Shown here piece after piece: positions 1-16,900 of a stretch of DNA of 64,000 bases (positions are counted from its first letter, which is position 1; the number at the start of each line of letters is the position of its first letter). Source of the stretch: Haemonchus contortus (Eukaryota > Nematoda > Chromadorea > Rhabditida > Trichostrongylidae); contig LS997565.1 of the NCBI GenBank assembly GCA_000469685.2, positions 10,360,505-10,424,504 on the forward strand. Direction: 5' to 3'. A program made the translations under genes and the position numbers. The notes under the pieces were generated by a model. That model was not told the origin of the DNA, did not search any database, and was given only the letters and a program-made list of their open reading frames with translations.

Positions 1-451
1 TTGGTCCAACGTTTAAGTGTGGGTCTTCGTAGATATTTCTTTCCTTTCCTCTTCTGTTTGAGAAATTTTAATGGAATTCATTCTTTGTTCCCGACTTTTT
101 TGGCGTCATTCGCCCAAATCGGTGCGTGTCCGCTGTTTATCGAGCCCACCGGTTCTGACTAACCTAGTTTGTTGAAAGTAGCATGCTTTATCCTTTCTTT
201 AACATCTTGATGAAAGGTGCAAAGACTATTGTCGTAGTAAAGGTGGACAATGTAGAATCACATCGTTTTGTTGGGGGAACCTCTCATACCTGTATAGAGC
301 GCCTGCTGCTCCTTGGCCTGCATTTCAATGTAAATGCATTCTGAATGAGTCTTACACTGTTGTATCGTTATCGTTATCGCTTCTCATTGATTTTTGAGCC
401 AGATCGTGATCTGAAGTACTGAAGAGCACCGGTAATTGCGAATCCTTTTAG

Positions 452-5119
<4,668 letters not shown>

Positions 5120-6863
5120 GCACTTTATAGAGAATGATTTGTCATTTTGTTTGACTCTGTGCATATAATCATGGAATTGTGATGTACTATTATCACGAAC
5201 ATTAATTCCTTCTTCATATTACGGTAGTGCTGTATGCGGTTTATGTTCACCGAAAGCAGCAGTGATCAGCTCTTTAATAATTTATATTTATTGATCCCAA
5301 TATCTTGTGACTAACTGTGTACTGCTCTCCCTTTTGCTGAAATCTCCTCGACGGTGTTACAGTAGCGCACTGCGCTCCCCTGCTGATTCTCGATGTTTGC
5401 TGAGGTTTGATAAAACATTTTAAATAATATGGATGATGTGATTAATGGAATTACATATATTCCCAGTAGCGCGCCTGAAGAACAGGTGCAGCCCAATTTT
5501 GTCTACAATTTGTGGGTGTCGGACGTATATAAGTCGGGGGTTGGTTCGGCTTTATCCAAGTGATTGAGTGTGGGGAACAGCGTGAAGGGTGCTTAGCAAA
5601 AAAAGGAAAGGATTTATAACCTTGACTTGCCTTCTGGCATGTTGACTGCTATAAGTAGTGCAGATGACCGTCAAATTCTGTCCTCGTACCGTGCTAGGGT
5701 CAACTATTTGCCCTGGTTTCCACTCGATATTGTGCCAAGCGTCTGTCACAATGGACTTGTTTTCGATCACGAATGGGTTATAGGGAGGGAGCGAAAGGTG
5801 GGGAACGATCAAAATAAATACGAGGCGCAAAGCGGTACCATAAAATTACCATAAAATACCATAAATTTCAATTCGGATCCATAGATAGACATATGGAACA
5901 GCTTATTGTACCATGAATGATCAGATGGTATCGACTGTCCTAGCCCAGATCGAGGGAAGCGATCTTTCCCAATTAGAGGACATCAGATGGAAAGAAAGGT
6001 GGAATGTTGGGAGCCGGTCGGTTGGCGCGATGGGCGGGGTCGCCCCGCCCATTTGAGGCGGAGCGACTCCGCCCATCGCGCTGTTCAACTCGTTCAGATC
6101 GCGTAATCTTCTGCTCTCCTCTCCTGTATAGATGATAGAAGCCAATTCGATCATCTATAGAGGAGAGGAGAGCAGAAGATTACGCGATCTGAGATGTGCG
6201 CGCTCCTTCTGAGGCCCATTTGAGGCGGCGCGACTCCGCCCATCGCGCCAACCGACATGCACCCTGGAATGTTGTTGACACTGGCGGGTCCTGGTAAGTG
6301 TGGCATATGGGAGTTATATCAACAAGTTGCGGTAGTTATAGAAAGAAACAGTCCAAAGGGGCCTACGGATATCGTCAAATCACCACTGCATAAATTATAT
6401 CTCTTCAGTAATAAAAATTTATTGAAAGACTTTGGAATTAATCTTACATGTAAAATTACCGTATAGTGCAACCTCATATAGGAAACCTCAAAGGCAAATC
6501 GAATAAAGTGAATGAAAGAAACGACTGACTGGAAGGAAAAGCGATGAGGCAACGATAAACGAGGATACGATCGGAGAAAGATTCATAAAAGAAGAAAGGC
6601 ACTCAGAGAATTTGAGCATCAATGGAATGTAGCGATCAATGAACGTGAGGGATCGAAATCGATCAATAGCAAATTATCAACATATTGCACATCTAAGTGA
6701 ATCAGTGAAGAAAGTGGGCGAAAAAGAATTACTGGACACGTCTGGATGATAAAGAAATGGTGTCCTTAACAAACACTACGTCACTGAACAAATACATAAT
6801 TTAATATACATCTGTATATCTCACACTAAATTGAATATTAAAACTCGAAGATCAATATGTTTA
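5120..6863. other. Intergenic region between convergent genes
   Basis: This stretch separates the stop codon of rpn-1 (5119) from the stop codon of the large minus-strand gene (6864), so it holds both 3' UTRs. I see no exon with coding character. The only structured feature is the palindromic element at about 6010-6262. Short ORFs here are repetitive or low in coding signal. Confidence 0.7.
6010..6262. repeat. GC-rich foldback (palindromic MITE-like) element
   Basis: Two nested inverted repeats are visible. The outer arms share TCGGTTGGCGCGATGGGCGG (about 6017-6036) with its reverse complement near 6236-6257. The inner arms are about 41 bp, 6095-6134 against 6152-6192 (TCTGCTCTCCTCTCC and its complement), separated by a short loop around 6135-6151. 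The left arm also contains GGGCGGGGTCGCCCCGCCC, itself palindromic. The whole would fold into one long hairpin. No coding capacity is seen. It is probably a non-autonomous foldback transposon; flanking target-site duplications were not resolved. Confidence 0.75.
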
Positions 6864-6865
6864 TT
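6860..6865 (-). promoter_or_regulatory. Candidate polyadenylation signal AATAAA overlapping the stop codon
   Basis: On the minus strand the terminal codons read GAG TAA TAAAC, so an AATAAA hexamer overlaps the stop of the large gene. A signal this close would give an extremely short 3' UTR. It may be used, or a later degenerate signal may be; only the motif itself is seen. Confidence 0.3.
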
Positions 6866-7947
6866 ACTCTGTTTGTCCTGGACGATACATATGTTGCTGT
6901 GCGATCCGACGGCGTTGTTCTATCTCTTTTGCTTCGTCGTCTCGAGTGACATACATCGTCTTCGTGTCATACTCATCGTCATCCTCGTAGTAGTACCCGA
7001 TCGGACGAGGTGGCTCTGGAATATGAGAAATTGGGCACTTTCAACTAGAATAATCATTGCGATCCCAGTACGACTTTAACCCTGAGAATTCTGTCTTTGT
7101 CGTCACTGATAATAGTATTGTTACCAGTAAAATTCTAACTTCCTGCATGATGGACAACTAAGCGCTAACCGGTCACATGTCTTTCACAATTAAGACTTCT
7201 CTCGTTCAACAAAGTGGCTGTACGAGACATGGCCTAAAGTTTGAGTGATGGTCGGAGGTGAACCCGTTTAGGGGACCGACCGAACGTCCCGTGTATTTCG
7301 ACTACCGCTACTCCTCAAATTAACAAAAAAATCACCTATAGGAGGCCTTCCATAAAGGAAATTAGACTGTTGCAGATCGTCGATTTGAACCTTTTCAGCA
7401 AGATCGACTTCGGAACGATTGAATCGGAACGAGATCATAAATATGACGATAACGATAACAACGAGAATTGCGACAATGCCTCCTGAAATCAATTTAATAT
7501 CAAACGATTTCAAAAACGAAAAAAAGATTAATGACAGTCAATGATTCTAATTCTACCACAGGCACGAGCCAAAAAAACGTAATTTTCAGAAAATGCTTGA
7601 AAAAAATAGTTGATCGTAACAAGAGCGTACCTATACCAGCGGTTATCATTGCTACCCGTTGCGATTTCGGTTGAAAACGAACTTCACACCTGAAGAGAGA
7701 TAATTTGAATCCAAGAAGGGACAATGGTTGCGACATGAAATAGATGAGGGACAGCGACGCCGAAACTACGGGTAACTTAAACCATGAGAGAAAAATGGGG
7801 GAAGACGAGGGGCATGAAAATAATCAATCGGAAGGATTTCAATATCTTACCGTTCACCACTGAAGTTCTCCTTACATGCACATTCCACATAGCCAACCGG
7901 ATTTTTCTTACAAACACCGTCATTGAGGCAGTAATTCGTGCACGCAT
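6864..7947 (-). CDS. Large gene exons 81-84: last EGF, transmembrane helix, acidic cytoplasmic tail
   Basis: Exon 81 (7851-7947) is an EGF module ([29 protein letters not shown]). Exon 82 (7631-7689) gives [20 protein letters not shown]. Exon 83 (7336-7482) completes a hydrophobic helix ([17 protein letters not shown]) followed by RFNR, a stop-transfer sequence. Exon 84 (6864-7015) encodes the rest of the tail, with [16 protein letters not shown] and a basic [18 protein letters not shown], ending in TAA. The tail has about 80 residues, with tyrosines beside acidic clusters and a short PPRP stretch, so SH2/SH3 or endocytic adaptor binding is conceivable. That role is inferred. Topology is type I. 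Confidence 0.92.
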
Positions 7948-10900
7948 CTAAATAGAGGTTCGAATTCTCGACTCAGAAAAGAAAATAAGGGAGAAAAGAA
8001 TAAAATGCAAATACAAAAACATATTGAACATTTTGAAAATAATAGTTAACCACTCAAGTCTGAAGGCGCATGATAAAAGATAAAAGGATATGATGACCCA
8101 TAAGAGCAAGAGTAATTGTCAACATTCAAATTTACTTTACCTCTAACAGGGGGACAGGGTGAGGGGGAAGGGATGGGATCCGAACGTGCAGAACAGGTTC
8201 GTCGACATTGTACGTTTTACTAATATAGCGCACAATTCCGAAGCTAGGAGATTGAAATTTGTATAAGCTTCTTTCGATGAAGTGTTTTATCGTCACGTTG
8301 TAGTGACGACAATAAGTGTCTCCTTTGCCAATATTTCGAGCAACCCAGTAGACCTACATTAACCGGAGGCCTGATCCCAATTCATAAAACCCTTTACTGC
8401 AAATCTTCACCATTAGTCGACCATAGCTCAGTAGACAATCATGAAGAGAATTCAAGTTTCTCACCTTGACAGTAGGTACCATTACCACGATATCCTGGCT
8501 TGCATTTACATTGGAAGGACGGCACATCGTTGTCGTCTGGGAGATCTATACAGTGAGCATGCCATGAGCAGTTATCCTCACCGGTAGCGCATTGGTTCGT
8601 TGAGTAACACTGCGACTCCGCTGTTGCACCTGAATTCACGCGTGAATATACTTGCTTTTTTACAATTCCAAACAAATACAAAGTAAAATACTTTGAACAA
8701 ATAAAAAAGCGCCCATTGAGTACGCCAAGCTACATGTAATAACAATCTAACGCTATCAAACCACCCAGGACTAAAAAACAACAAGGAATATGAAAAATAA
8801 GTTGAACTAAATGAGTGGTAGTGGTCCGCGACATAAACTCGGTTCTAGCTAAAAAATCTCGAAGCATACTAATCCGTATAGAAAACTCATAGCATCCAAT
8901 TGGACTTAAGAAAATTTTTAGTGAACATTCTCCCTTACGACCTCCTCAAATGCAAAATCCCTGAGAATGAAAAGAGGGGAGCCTCTATAGCACTGCAATG
9001 TTACCTTGAGCCGCTGTGGTGTGATCAGTTGGGCACATTTTGCAAGTGGTATGTTGCTCTTCGTCCTGGAATGTGCCTCGTGGACAGTATTGGCAGTGCT
9101 TTCTAAAAAATTGAAATTATTTAGAAACACGGAACAAATTATATCCACCGAAAATCTGCTCCTCTCACTCACGTTTCTTTCACCAAAAACTGTCCAGCTT
9201 TACATAACGGCGTATTGCATTGTTCACGTCGAGTTGCCCCAACAGATTCAGTGGTAGTACCTGATAGATAACAGCAGTAAGACATAATTCGCCGTGACTG
9301 TACGATGACCTTTAGAATCCACCAAATAGAGCAAAACACTTGTAACATACCAGTGGGGCACAGCACACACTGTTTGTGTTCACCCCGAGTACGGTACGAG
9401 CCGGATGGACACGACTGGCAGGAACCCGATGACGATAATTGTTCTCCATCTAAACATTTTCTGCTTGAAGTCATTGTTATACCTTCAGCTGGATATTTAT
9501 GGAAAGCTTTTGCGGATCTTCACTGAAGTTATTTTCGGTTTGTTTCTAGGTGATTTCATAGCTGCTAAAATCTCATGGTGCTACATTTCAAGTGCTAAAT
9601 TCACCTGGACACTCATCCCTGCACTCCTCGTCGCTGGTTGCAGTTTCGGTCATCGTCGTCTTGCCGACACCACAGGCGGTGCACTCAAAAGACCCTCCTT
9701 GCGGCTGGAAGAAACCGAACCCACACGGTTCGCATTTCGAAGATGACATGTCGAAGAAGTGGCCCGGTTCGCAATCCGCTGAAAAAAGAATGCTAATTGA
9801 CTTTCAGATCCTCAAGTTTTTTTGAGAGAGATGAAAGTGAGAATCAAATCAATTCTTTGTCATAACCCCCTAGTGCTTTGTCACCCTAGACTGTCACCAG
9901 ACCCAGACAGACTTATACTTTCATAGACACAGAAATATTCAACTTCTCAACGACAAGCATAAACAGACAGAGACACACATGCCGCCGTATTTGGAAATGT
10001 TAGTCGTAAGGGTTTTTCGACGATCCGAGCTTACCTTTACACTCATTCTCAGCGATGGCTCCTGGACCAGCTGTCACGTGACCAGGTGGACATTTGAAGC
10101 AATCAGTTCGACCAGAAAGAGGCTGATATTCTCCTTCCGGACACAATTCACACTGAGATGACAGTACGGAATGGAACGAACCCGGAGCACATGGAACTAA
10201 AAAAACCGAACAGTTTAATCAGTACGAAGAGGACTTACAAGACATAATCAAAGTTACTCTATGGCTAGAACTGTTTTGAGGTAATTTAATACAACAACAA
10301 AAAACGTGCGGTTTTCAAATCTCCCTTAGGATGCGAATATATAGGTTCAATAAATATAAACTGGGCTTACCAGTCAGAAAAAAAGAGTATTGAAGAGGGA
10401 TACTCGCTCAAACGGTTTTCGCAGAGTCAATATTTACGAAAACTATTTTACTCCGATTGAGCGACCTCATTCTTCGATACTTATGACCCCATTTTTCAAA
10501 CATTAGTTATTCAACGTATAAGCATTTCGCCCTTCTCCCCTTGCTCATCTCTCTCCGAATTCAATGTGGAGAATTAACCTTCATTTTTACCAAAAACTAA
10601 TGATTTAATACTATTTATTATTGCAACCCTAAATCCACCAAAAGCTAGAATTTCATTTGCCGTAAATTTCTTTCGTATTTCCTCCCTGAATTTCCTTTCC
10701 CGAACTCTATGAGGTACTGTAATAGTGCTCAAAGGAGAAACTCACCACAAACATCATCAACGGTGACTTGTCCGGACTGGCAATGGAATTCATCCAGTAG
10801 TTGGAATGATGTCAGATCGGGGCGACCGTTTGGAAGTACCTCAAAACTTTCAATGAGTATGCTGAAGAAGTCTCGGCATAACGGGGAACTCAGTATTCCT

Positions 10901-13900
10901 TCAGATCAAAAGTAGAGATTCGAAGTGGGATGAAAAGTAAATTACTTCAACACAAAAAGGAATGAAACATAAAATAACAAAACAGCCCCAACGATGCTCT
11001 TAGTTACCTTTTCAAGATTGAATGCTCCTTGGTTGATAATTTCATTCTGCAGTACATCCACCACCTTCGACTTCTGCCCACTCACTGAGTTTAGCACAGG
11101 GTCCCTGTAACATATAGATTCGCAAATTCGTTTAGATCTCCCTCCAGTTAAACAAGATCCCCCTCCAGTTCACAACTAAACCGACTTGACGAATTAATAA
11201 AAATGAAAGATTCACCTTTTCACGGGCAGTTCAACCCGCACTTTGAAAGATGGCGATTCTCTCCTTGATCGAGCAAAATCATCCGAACAACCCACATCCA
11301 CACGAGCACCAACGCAACCATTGATATCACTAAATGTATAAGAAATGAAGAAGTACTAGGCCTGAAAAAATATCAAGAATGGGGATAATTCAAAAAATTA
11401 AATACATTGTAAAGTTAGTTCGAAAAGTCTCGACCACGCTCCTTATACGTACAGGGAACTGCACCTGCACCTACACCCAACATCAAAAAAAATTCGTGGG
11501 CATACACTGACTGATTTTTTGAGCATTCTCGGAGTTTTCTCTTCGAAAAGGTAAAAATTGTACCCAATTACTCTTTCTTTTCACAAAACGTTTCTCTATT
11601 GAAAACCTTCTCGATGGGGTTTGTAGGCACCTCGTGAGTTACTGAATTTACTCACGTTAAGGAACAGATGTCCCATTTCTGGTTTATGGAATGGACACTG
11701 GCTAACAGACGCATGCGCAATGCATCACGGCTGGCTTCTGAGCATGGTGACGATCCCGGATAAGATACTCGCATCAGCATCACACGTGTAGCCGGTACTG
11801 ACCTGAAATCAAAAGGAAGCGGTTGTTTCCTTACGAATTTGTGTCCAAGGAGAGGCTTTGCTTCAAAACGCAATGACAATTCACCCACTTGGTGCACTGC
11901 GGATAGCGGAATATCAGCTGATTTCGAAGGCGTGGTCTCCACATTCCATCTGCAGCACAGGTGTAGAAGATCGCGGGTGGTCGCGAAAACTCATAACCAT
12001 CGCGGCACTCGATTGAACAAGCCTAAATTTTAGTTTAGAGCAGCATAAAAACCTAGAAACGATTACAGGAAGGGAGTCATGGAGAAGGTATTTCAAAATT
12101 CGAAGGGGTTCTCGAAAAATAGAAAAAAAGAGAAAATGTAAAGTTAGAAGTCCATTCTGTGAAGGGATCATCAAAGTGATCGAATTCTACAATGAAATAA
12201 TTACCTTATATCGCAGCTGTGGTCCCCACGATTCACATGCCTGCACGCCATTGACAGGTTCCTCCAACTGCGGACAGTGTTCTCGTGATACATGGACCTC
12301 AAAAGAAATCAATGAATAAACAATTCTAGAACATTGCAGGAGAAATGAACGACAATTAAGAAATGCGAAAGAGCTCCGGAGGAAACGGAAAGTCCCACGT
12401 GCACATCGACACAGCATTACACAAAGTCTACTAGGCTATTAAAGTTGACGGTCAAACGGCTTTCACGCAGGAGCCAGAAATTCAGCAAACATTTTCAAAG
12501 TTCAAATTTGAACTCACCTTGAAACTACAGTCAGCCGTATTCGAAGCATTGTCCTGGGCAACGTAGAGAACATCATACTCACCCCATGTGAACACCTGAA
12601 CATTATTCCGTATGCATGAGTGTTCTTACTTCGAGGCTATTGCTGTGAAAATGGGGTGTCACTGTAGCTATGTATGGCGACAGGCCCGTGGTGATCGGAA
12701 AATATCGGAGACCGTGAAAAGATTCGGCAAAATCATAAAATATCGGGTTAATTTACCTGTCCTTGTTTAAAGTTCATCTGAATCTTCTTTAGCATGTTGT
12801 CGGATTGGAATTCGGGTTCCGGCCATGTAATGTTTACTTCTCGTTGTGAAGATAGCACAAATTGATCAGCGGGGCATTTCTAAAAATGGAATTAAGTACA
12901 TTCTTGTATCGAGGCAGCTTTCTCAAAAAATAGTTGTGTAGTTGATCGACAATAACTTCAGAAGGAGAAAGCATACGCAATTGAAAAACAAGCCCAAGTA
13001 GCTAAGGTTCCTATCAATCACAACCATTCTCTATACGCATCCTCGCTCCATTTCACCTAATCCCCTCTATGAACAGCCACAAGCCTACCTCGACTTTAAC
13101 AGCGGCTTCTTCTCGCCTCTTTCGTTTTTCACGTCCACAAGTGCTTCGTGGTATCCTCTCCACTTTTCCATTCATTTCTGTGTACCCGCTAAATCGTAAC
13201 AACAAACCGTCATATGCAACCTGAAAAACCGACAAATATTCAGATCATAGAACATTTTCATACAGTTCACAATTCCTGACACTTACTTCTGTACCGTGGC
13301 AGCTAACCACCATCATGGGTATCTCACTATCAAAGTCTAACACGCGATTCCATACATAAACACGGGTCACTGAACCGGCGAATGAACTCTCACTAGGGTG
13401 AGTGCTGCCCAAGGTGATTAATGCGCTGAATAGTCACGATCATGATTTCTGAATATTCCTTCGATATCCGAAATGAGAAAACCCAAAACAATAAAATAAA
13501 AAAGTGGACCACTTCTAATTCCCAACTCACTTCAAATCCACTTCCTGTCCAGTACCATAACCTGAGCCAGCAAAAATTCGTACAGAATTCCAAATCAGTG
13601 AATAAACGCCACGCTCTGAAGACCATGTGAGAGCCTGAAATGATACTTTGAGCGAATTCCGCGTTCATTCTCAGATAGTTCTTCGCAATCGAACATATGA
13701 AAAAGCCCCTGGGGCACTTGCTGACCGTCAGCTGAAAGGGGAAGTTTCGATGTTAGGGAAGGTTGACGCTCTCCAACTAGGAGCAGCCGAGAAATAAGGT
13801 AGTGCGCACTTATTCACACGCACGGTCATGGGTTCGAAATCCGGATCGAATGCCGGCCTTAGACCACGCAAGCCTTCCATCCCTCCGGGGCCGGTGAATT

Positions 13901-16900
13901 GGTAGCGGACTCGGTCTGGGAGGATAAAAGCACTGACTTTGTACATCGCTGGCCACCGCAAGTCACTGAATAGGCCACATACGCACTCATTTACGCCACT
14001 ACGAATTCTGAATGAAGTCGAGTGCGGAGACGCATCCCTCAGACGGGATTTGAAAACGCCCAAAAAATTTTATCCTTTATCCTTTCATAAAGCAAAGTAT
14101 TACCAGATGATTCCATGGAACCACCATTGATTCCTTGATTTGCAGGGAAATGAAGCCGGAGGGCTGTTTCCTTTGGGAACAAATCGATATTAATGCCCTC
14201 TGAATCCAAGCGTAATACTTCTGCTAGATCGGCACTGTAGTTGGCTTGGCTGAAAAAGGAGAAATAAATTATCGTGAGAACTCAAAAATTATAAAAGCTA
14301 TAATCACAAACTACAGTGAAGAAACTGATTAGAGAAGCTTGGAGAATCTCAAAAAAGTGAAGAGACCTTGACCAACCTGCTACTAATATATGGTCAACAC
14401 TGTTCCTTTGGTTTGGGCTTGTTCGAACTTCACCCATAGAGATAAGGTAAGAGCCTTTGCCACGATTTGGAACGGTAGTGCCAACGATGCACTTGCAGGT
14501 CGTAGCGAATCGAAGAAATGCAAATCATAGTCTTCATCAATCATCTGAAGAGATCTTTCAATCCTCAAAACTGGAGAGACGGCTGTCTACTCACCTTATC
14601 ACAGTTGGTTCCAGTCAGATTGAACGGACACCTACAGTATGCCGAAATAATCTGATCGATGCATGTGGCACCAAGAGGGCATGGCGAGCGAGCGCAATCG
14701 TCTATATTCGTTTCACAGTGCACACCGGTGAAGCCTAGAAAACTGAGGAACTCGGTAAAGGTCCGAAAAAGCTCATACCCAACTTAAGTCAGTGAGGTGA
14801 TGATGAAAATGAAGAAAGCAGATCCTCAAGAGTCAACTCAGGGTACGGTAACATAGCAGATTTGGTAGTCAGTTCTAATCCCCCAATGTGTTTAGCGGCC
14901 ATAACGGAAGAAGCATCCTAACTGGCGAGGTTATAAAATCGGAATTAGACCTCACCGGGTTCACAACTACACTTGAATCCGCCATCAGATGTCCGGTTGC
15001 AACGACCACCATTCAAGCAGACAGATTCCGCACAAGCATCTTGTAAGTACTGGCAACCTGAAGATAATTTCTTAAATGTTTTCAGTGCGCTCAGACTATA
15101 CGGTTTCTGACAAAGTGCTTCCTTACCGGCTCCTGTAAACTTCTTCGGACAGCTGCACTCTTGGCGGGATCCAAAGTCTCCACAAACTCCGCCATTCAGA
15201 CAAGGTTCACCAAGACACCGATTCGGCGCGATTTCGCAGTTCTTCCCACTAACACCTGTGTAGAAGAAGTACGTAACGATGTCATCCATATAAAAACTTA
15301 GTAAGCTAATGCTGATATGCGAAGGTTTGCGTATGGCATTATAGAAGTCTAAATGGAAAATACGGTAGTAATGATCATACGACATACACATACGTTAAAT
15401 TTGATTTGCCGTTCCTACTGCGGCACCTTCCATTTACAGCTTTCTCTTATTTCCTCCTCCCACTAATCTCCCTAACCAAATCCCCCTGCCCACTACCTGC
15501 CTTTCTTGTATTGTATAGCTACATCCTGTGTTGCTTTCCTCCTTACCTACTTCTCTTTTGCCCCTTTCCTTTGTGCCAATTCAGGGAATAACCTGGATGA
15601 CTAACTTAAGTGAATAAATTAACTCTTTCGTTTTGAACCTTTCTAGACCCTTACACCAACCTAAGGTTTGTTCCTGCTATTTTACCGTCTTATTTGTCAA
15701 CAAAAATCTCATTGAGAAGAAGACGCGAATTAAAGAGACCAACCTTCCGGGCATACACAGAAGTAGTCAGCAACCAAATTCACACAACGACCATCATTGC
15801 GACAAGGTTTTGCATCACAGCTGCCAGTCTCTTGTTCACAGCTAAATCAGTCGCTATACCTACGGACTGGGAAACTATTCAAAGAAAACACTCAAGAGTA
15901 TAACTCGAAAAAGAATTACTGCGAAATAAATGTTGAAAACTGCTCCCAACATAAAAATGACAATCAATCAAAAATCTCACGTTTCTCCTGTCCATCCGTT
16001 CGCACATTCACATCTATACGAACCGCCTTCATCATAACATGTTCCATTATTCATACATGGAGACGACGCGCACTAAATTACGTTTTAATGTGGGACAACT
16101 ACAACTGGCAAATCAGCAGATGTCATTTACGGTTTATTAACCTGATCAATTCGCATTTCACAGAATTCGCCACTATAACCTGGCTTGCATACGCAGGTGA
16201 ACGAATTGATGCCATCCTCGCACGACTGAAAAACACACCATGAATCTTGAGGGCAACAAAATTCTTAAAAACCCGATACCCTCGAATTTCATCTCGCTCA
16301 ACTCGATAGGTAGTGATTAGAGTGAGAAGAGCTTTTTTTTAGAATCAACCTCACCTCAGTTCCATTGCTATCACAACGCCCTTGAACGCATTCGTCTTTA
16401 TTGTGTTCACAATGGGTTCCATCAAAGCCTAACGGGCAAGCGCAATGATATGAAGGGCCGAGATTTGTGCAGGTAGCTAAAACCCTCTAATTCGACTGGA
16501 GAATAAAATTTATAAGTCATACATCGATACTAATAGAATATACTAACCATTGTTCCTGCACGGAGATGTGGCACAATGTTCAACAACGTGTTGACAGTGC
16601 ACGCCTCGGTAGCCGGCTGGACATGAACAGGAGAACCCAGCAACCTAAAATGTAAACCAATAAATGCAGTGATATTTTTCTAGTAGGATTAACGGTTTAG
16701 GAGGAGGCTTGATGGCCGCTAATGAAGCTGTAGGGCATAGGCATACCGCTGGCACCCTGGGAAAATGGAGTCAAATTGGCATGTGAGCATTTTACACTAC
16801 ACGGACGAATCTATGTATCACTTTGTGCGACCCTGTGGGCTAACCATATGAAGGGTCTTCTAATCGGAACGAAAAACCCTAATATTTAGAGGAAATATCA

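Noticed and set aside
13393..13668. Minus-strand 91-codon ORF overlapping the laminin-G exons
   Set aside because: It is an open shadow in the wrong frame; the laminin-G frame ([15 protein letters not shown]) fits domain and neighbouring phases.
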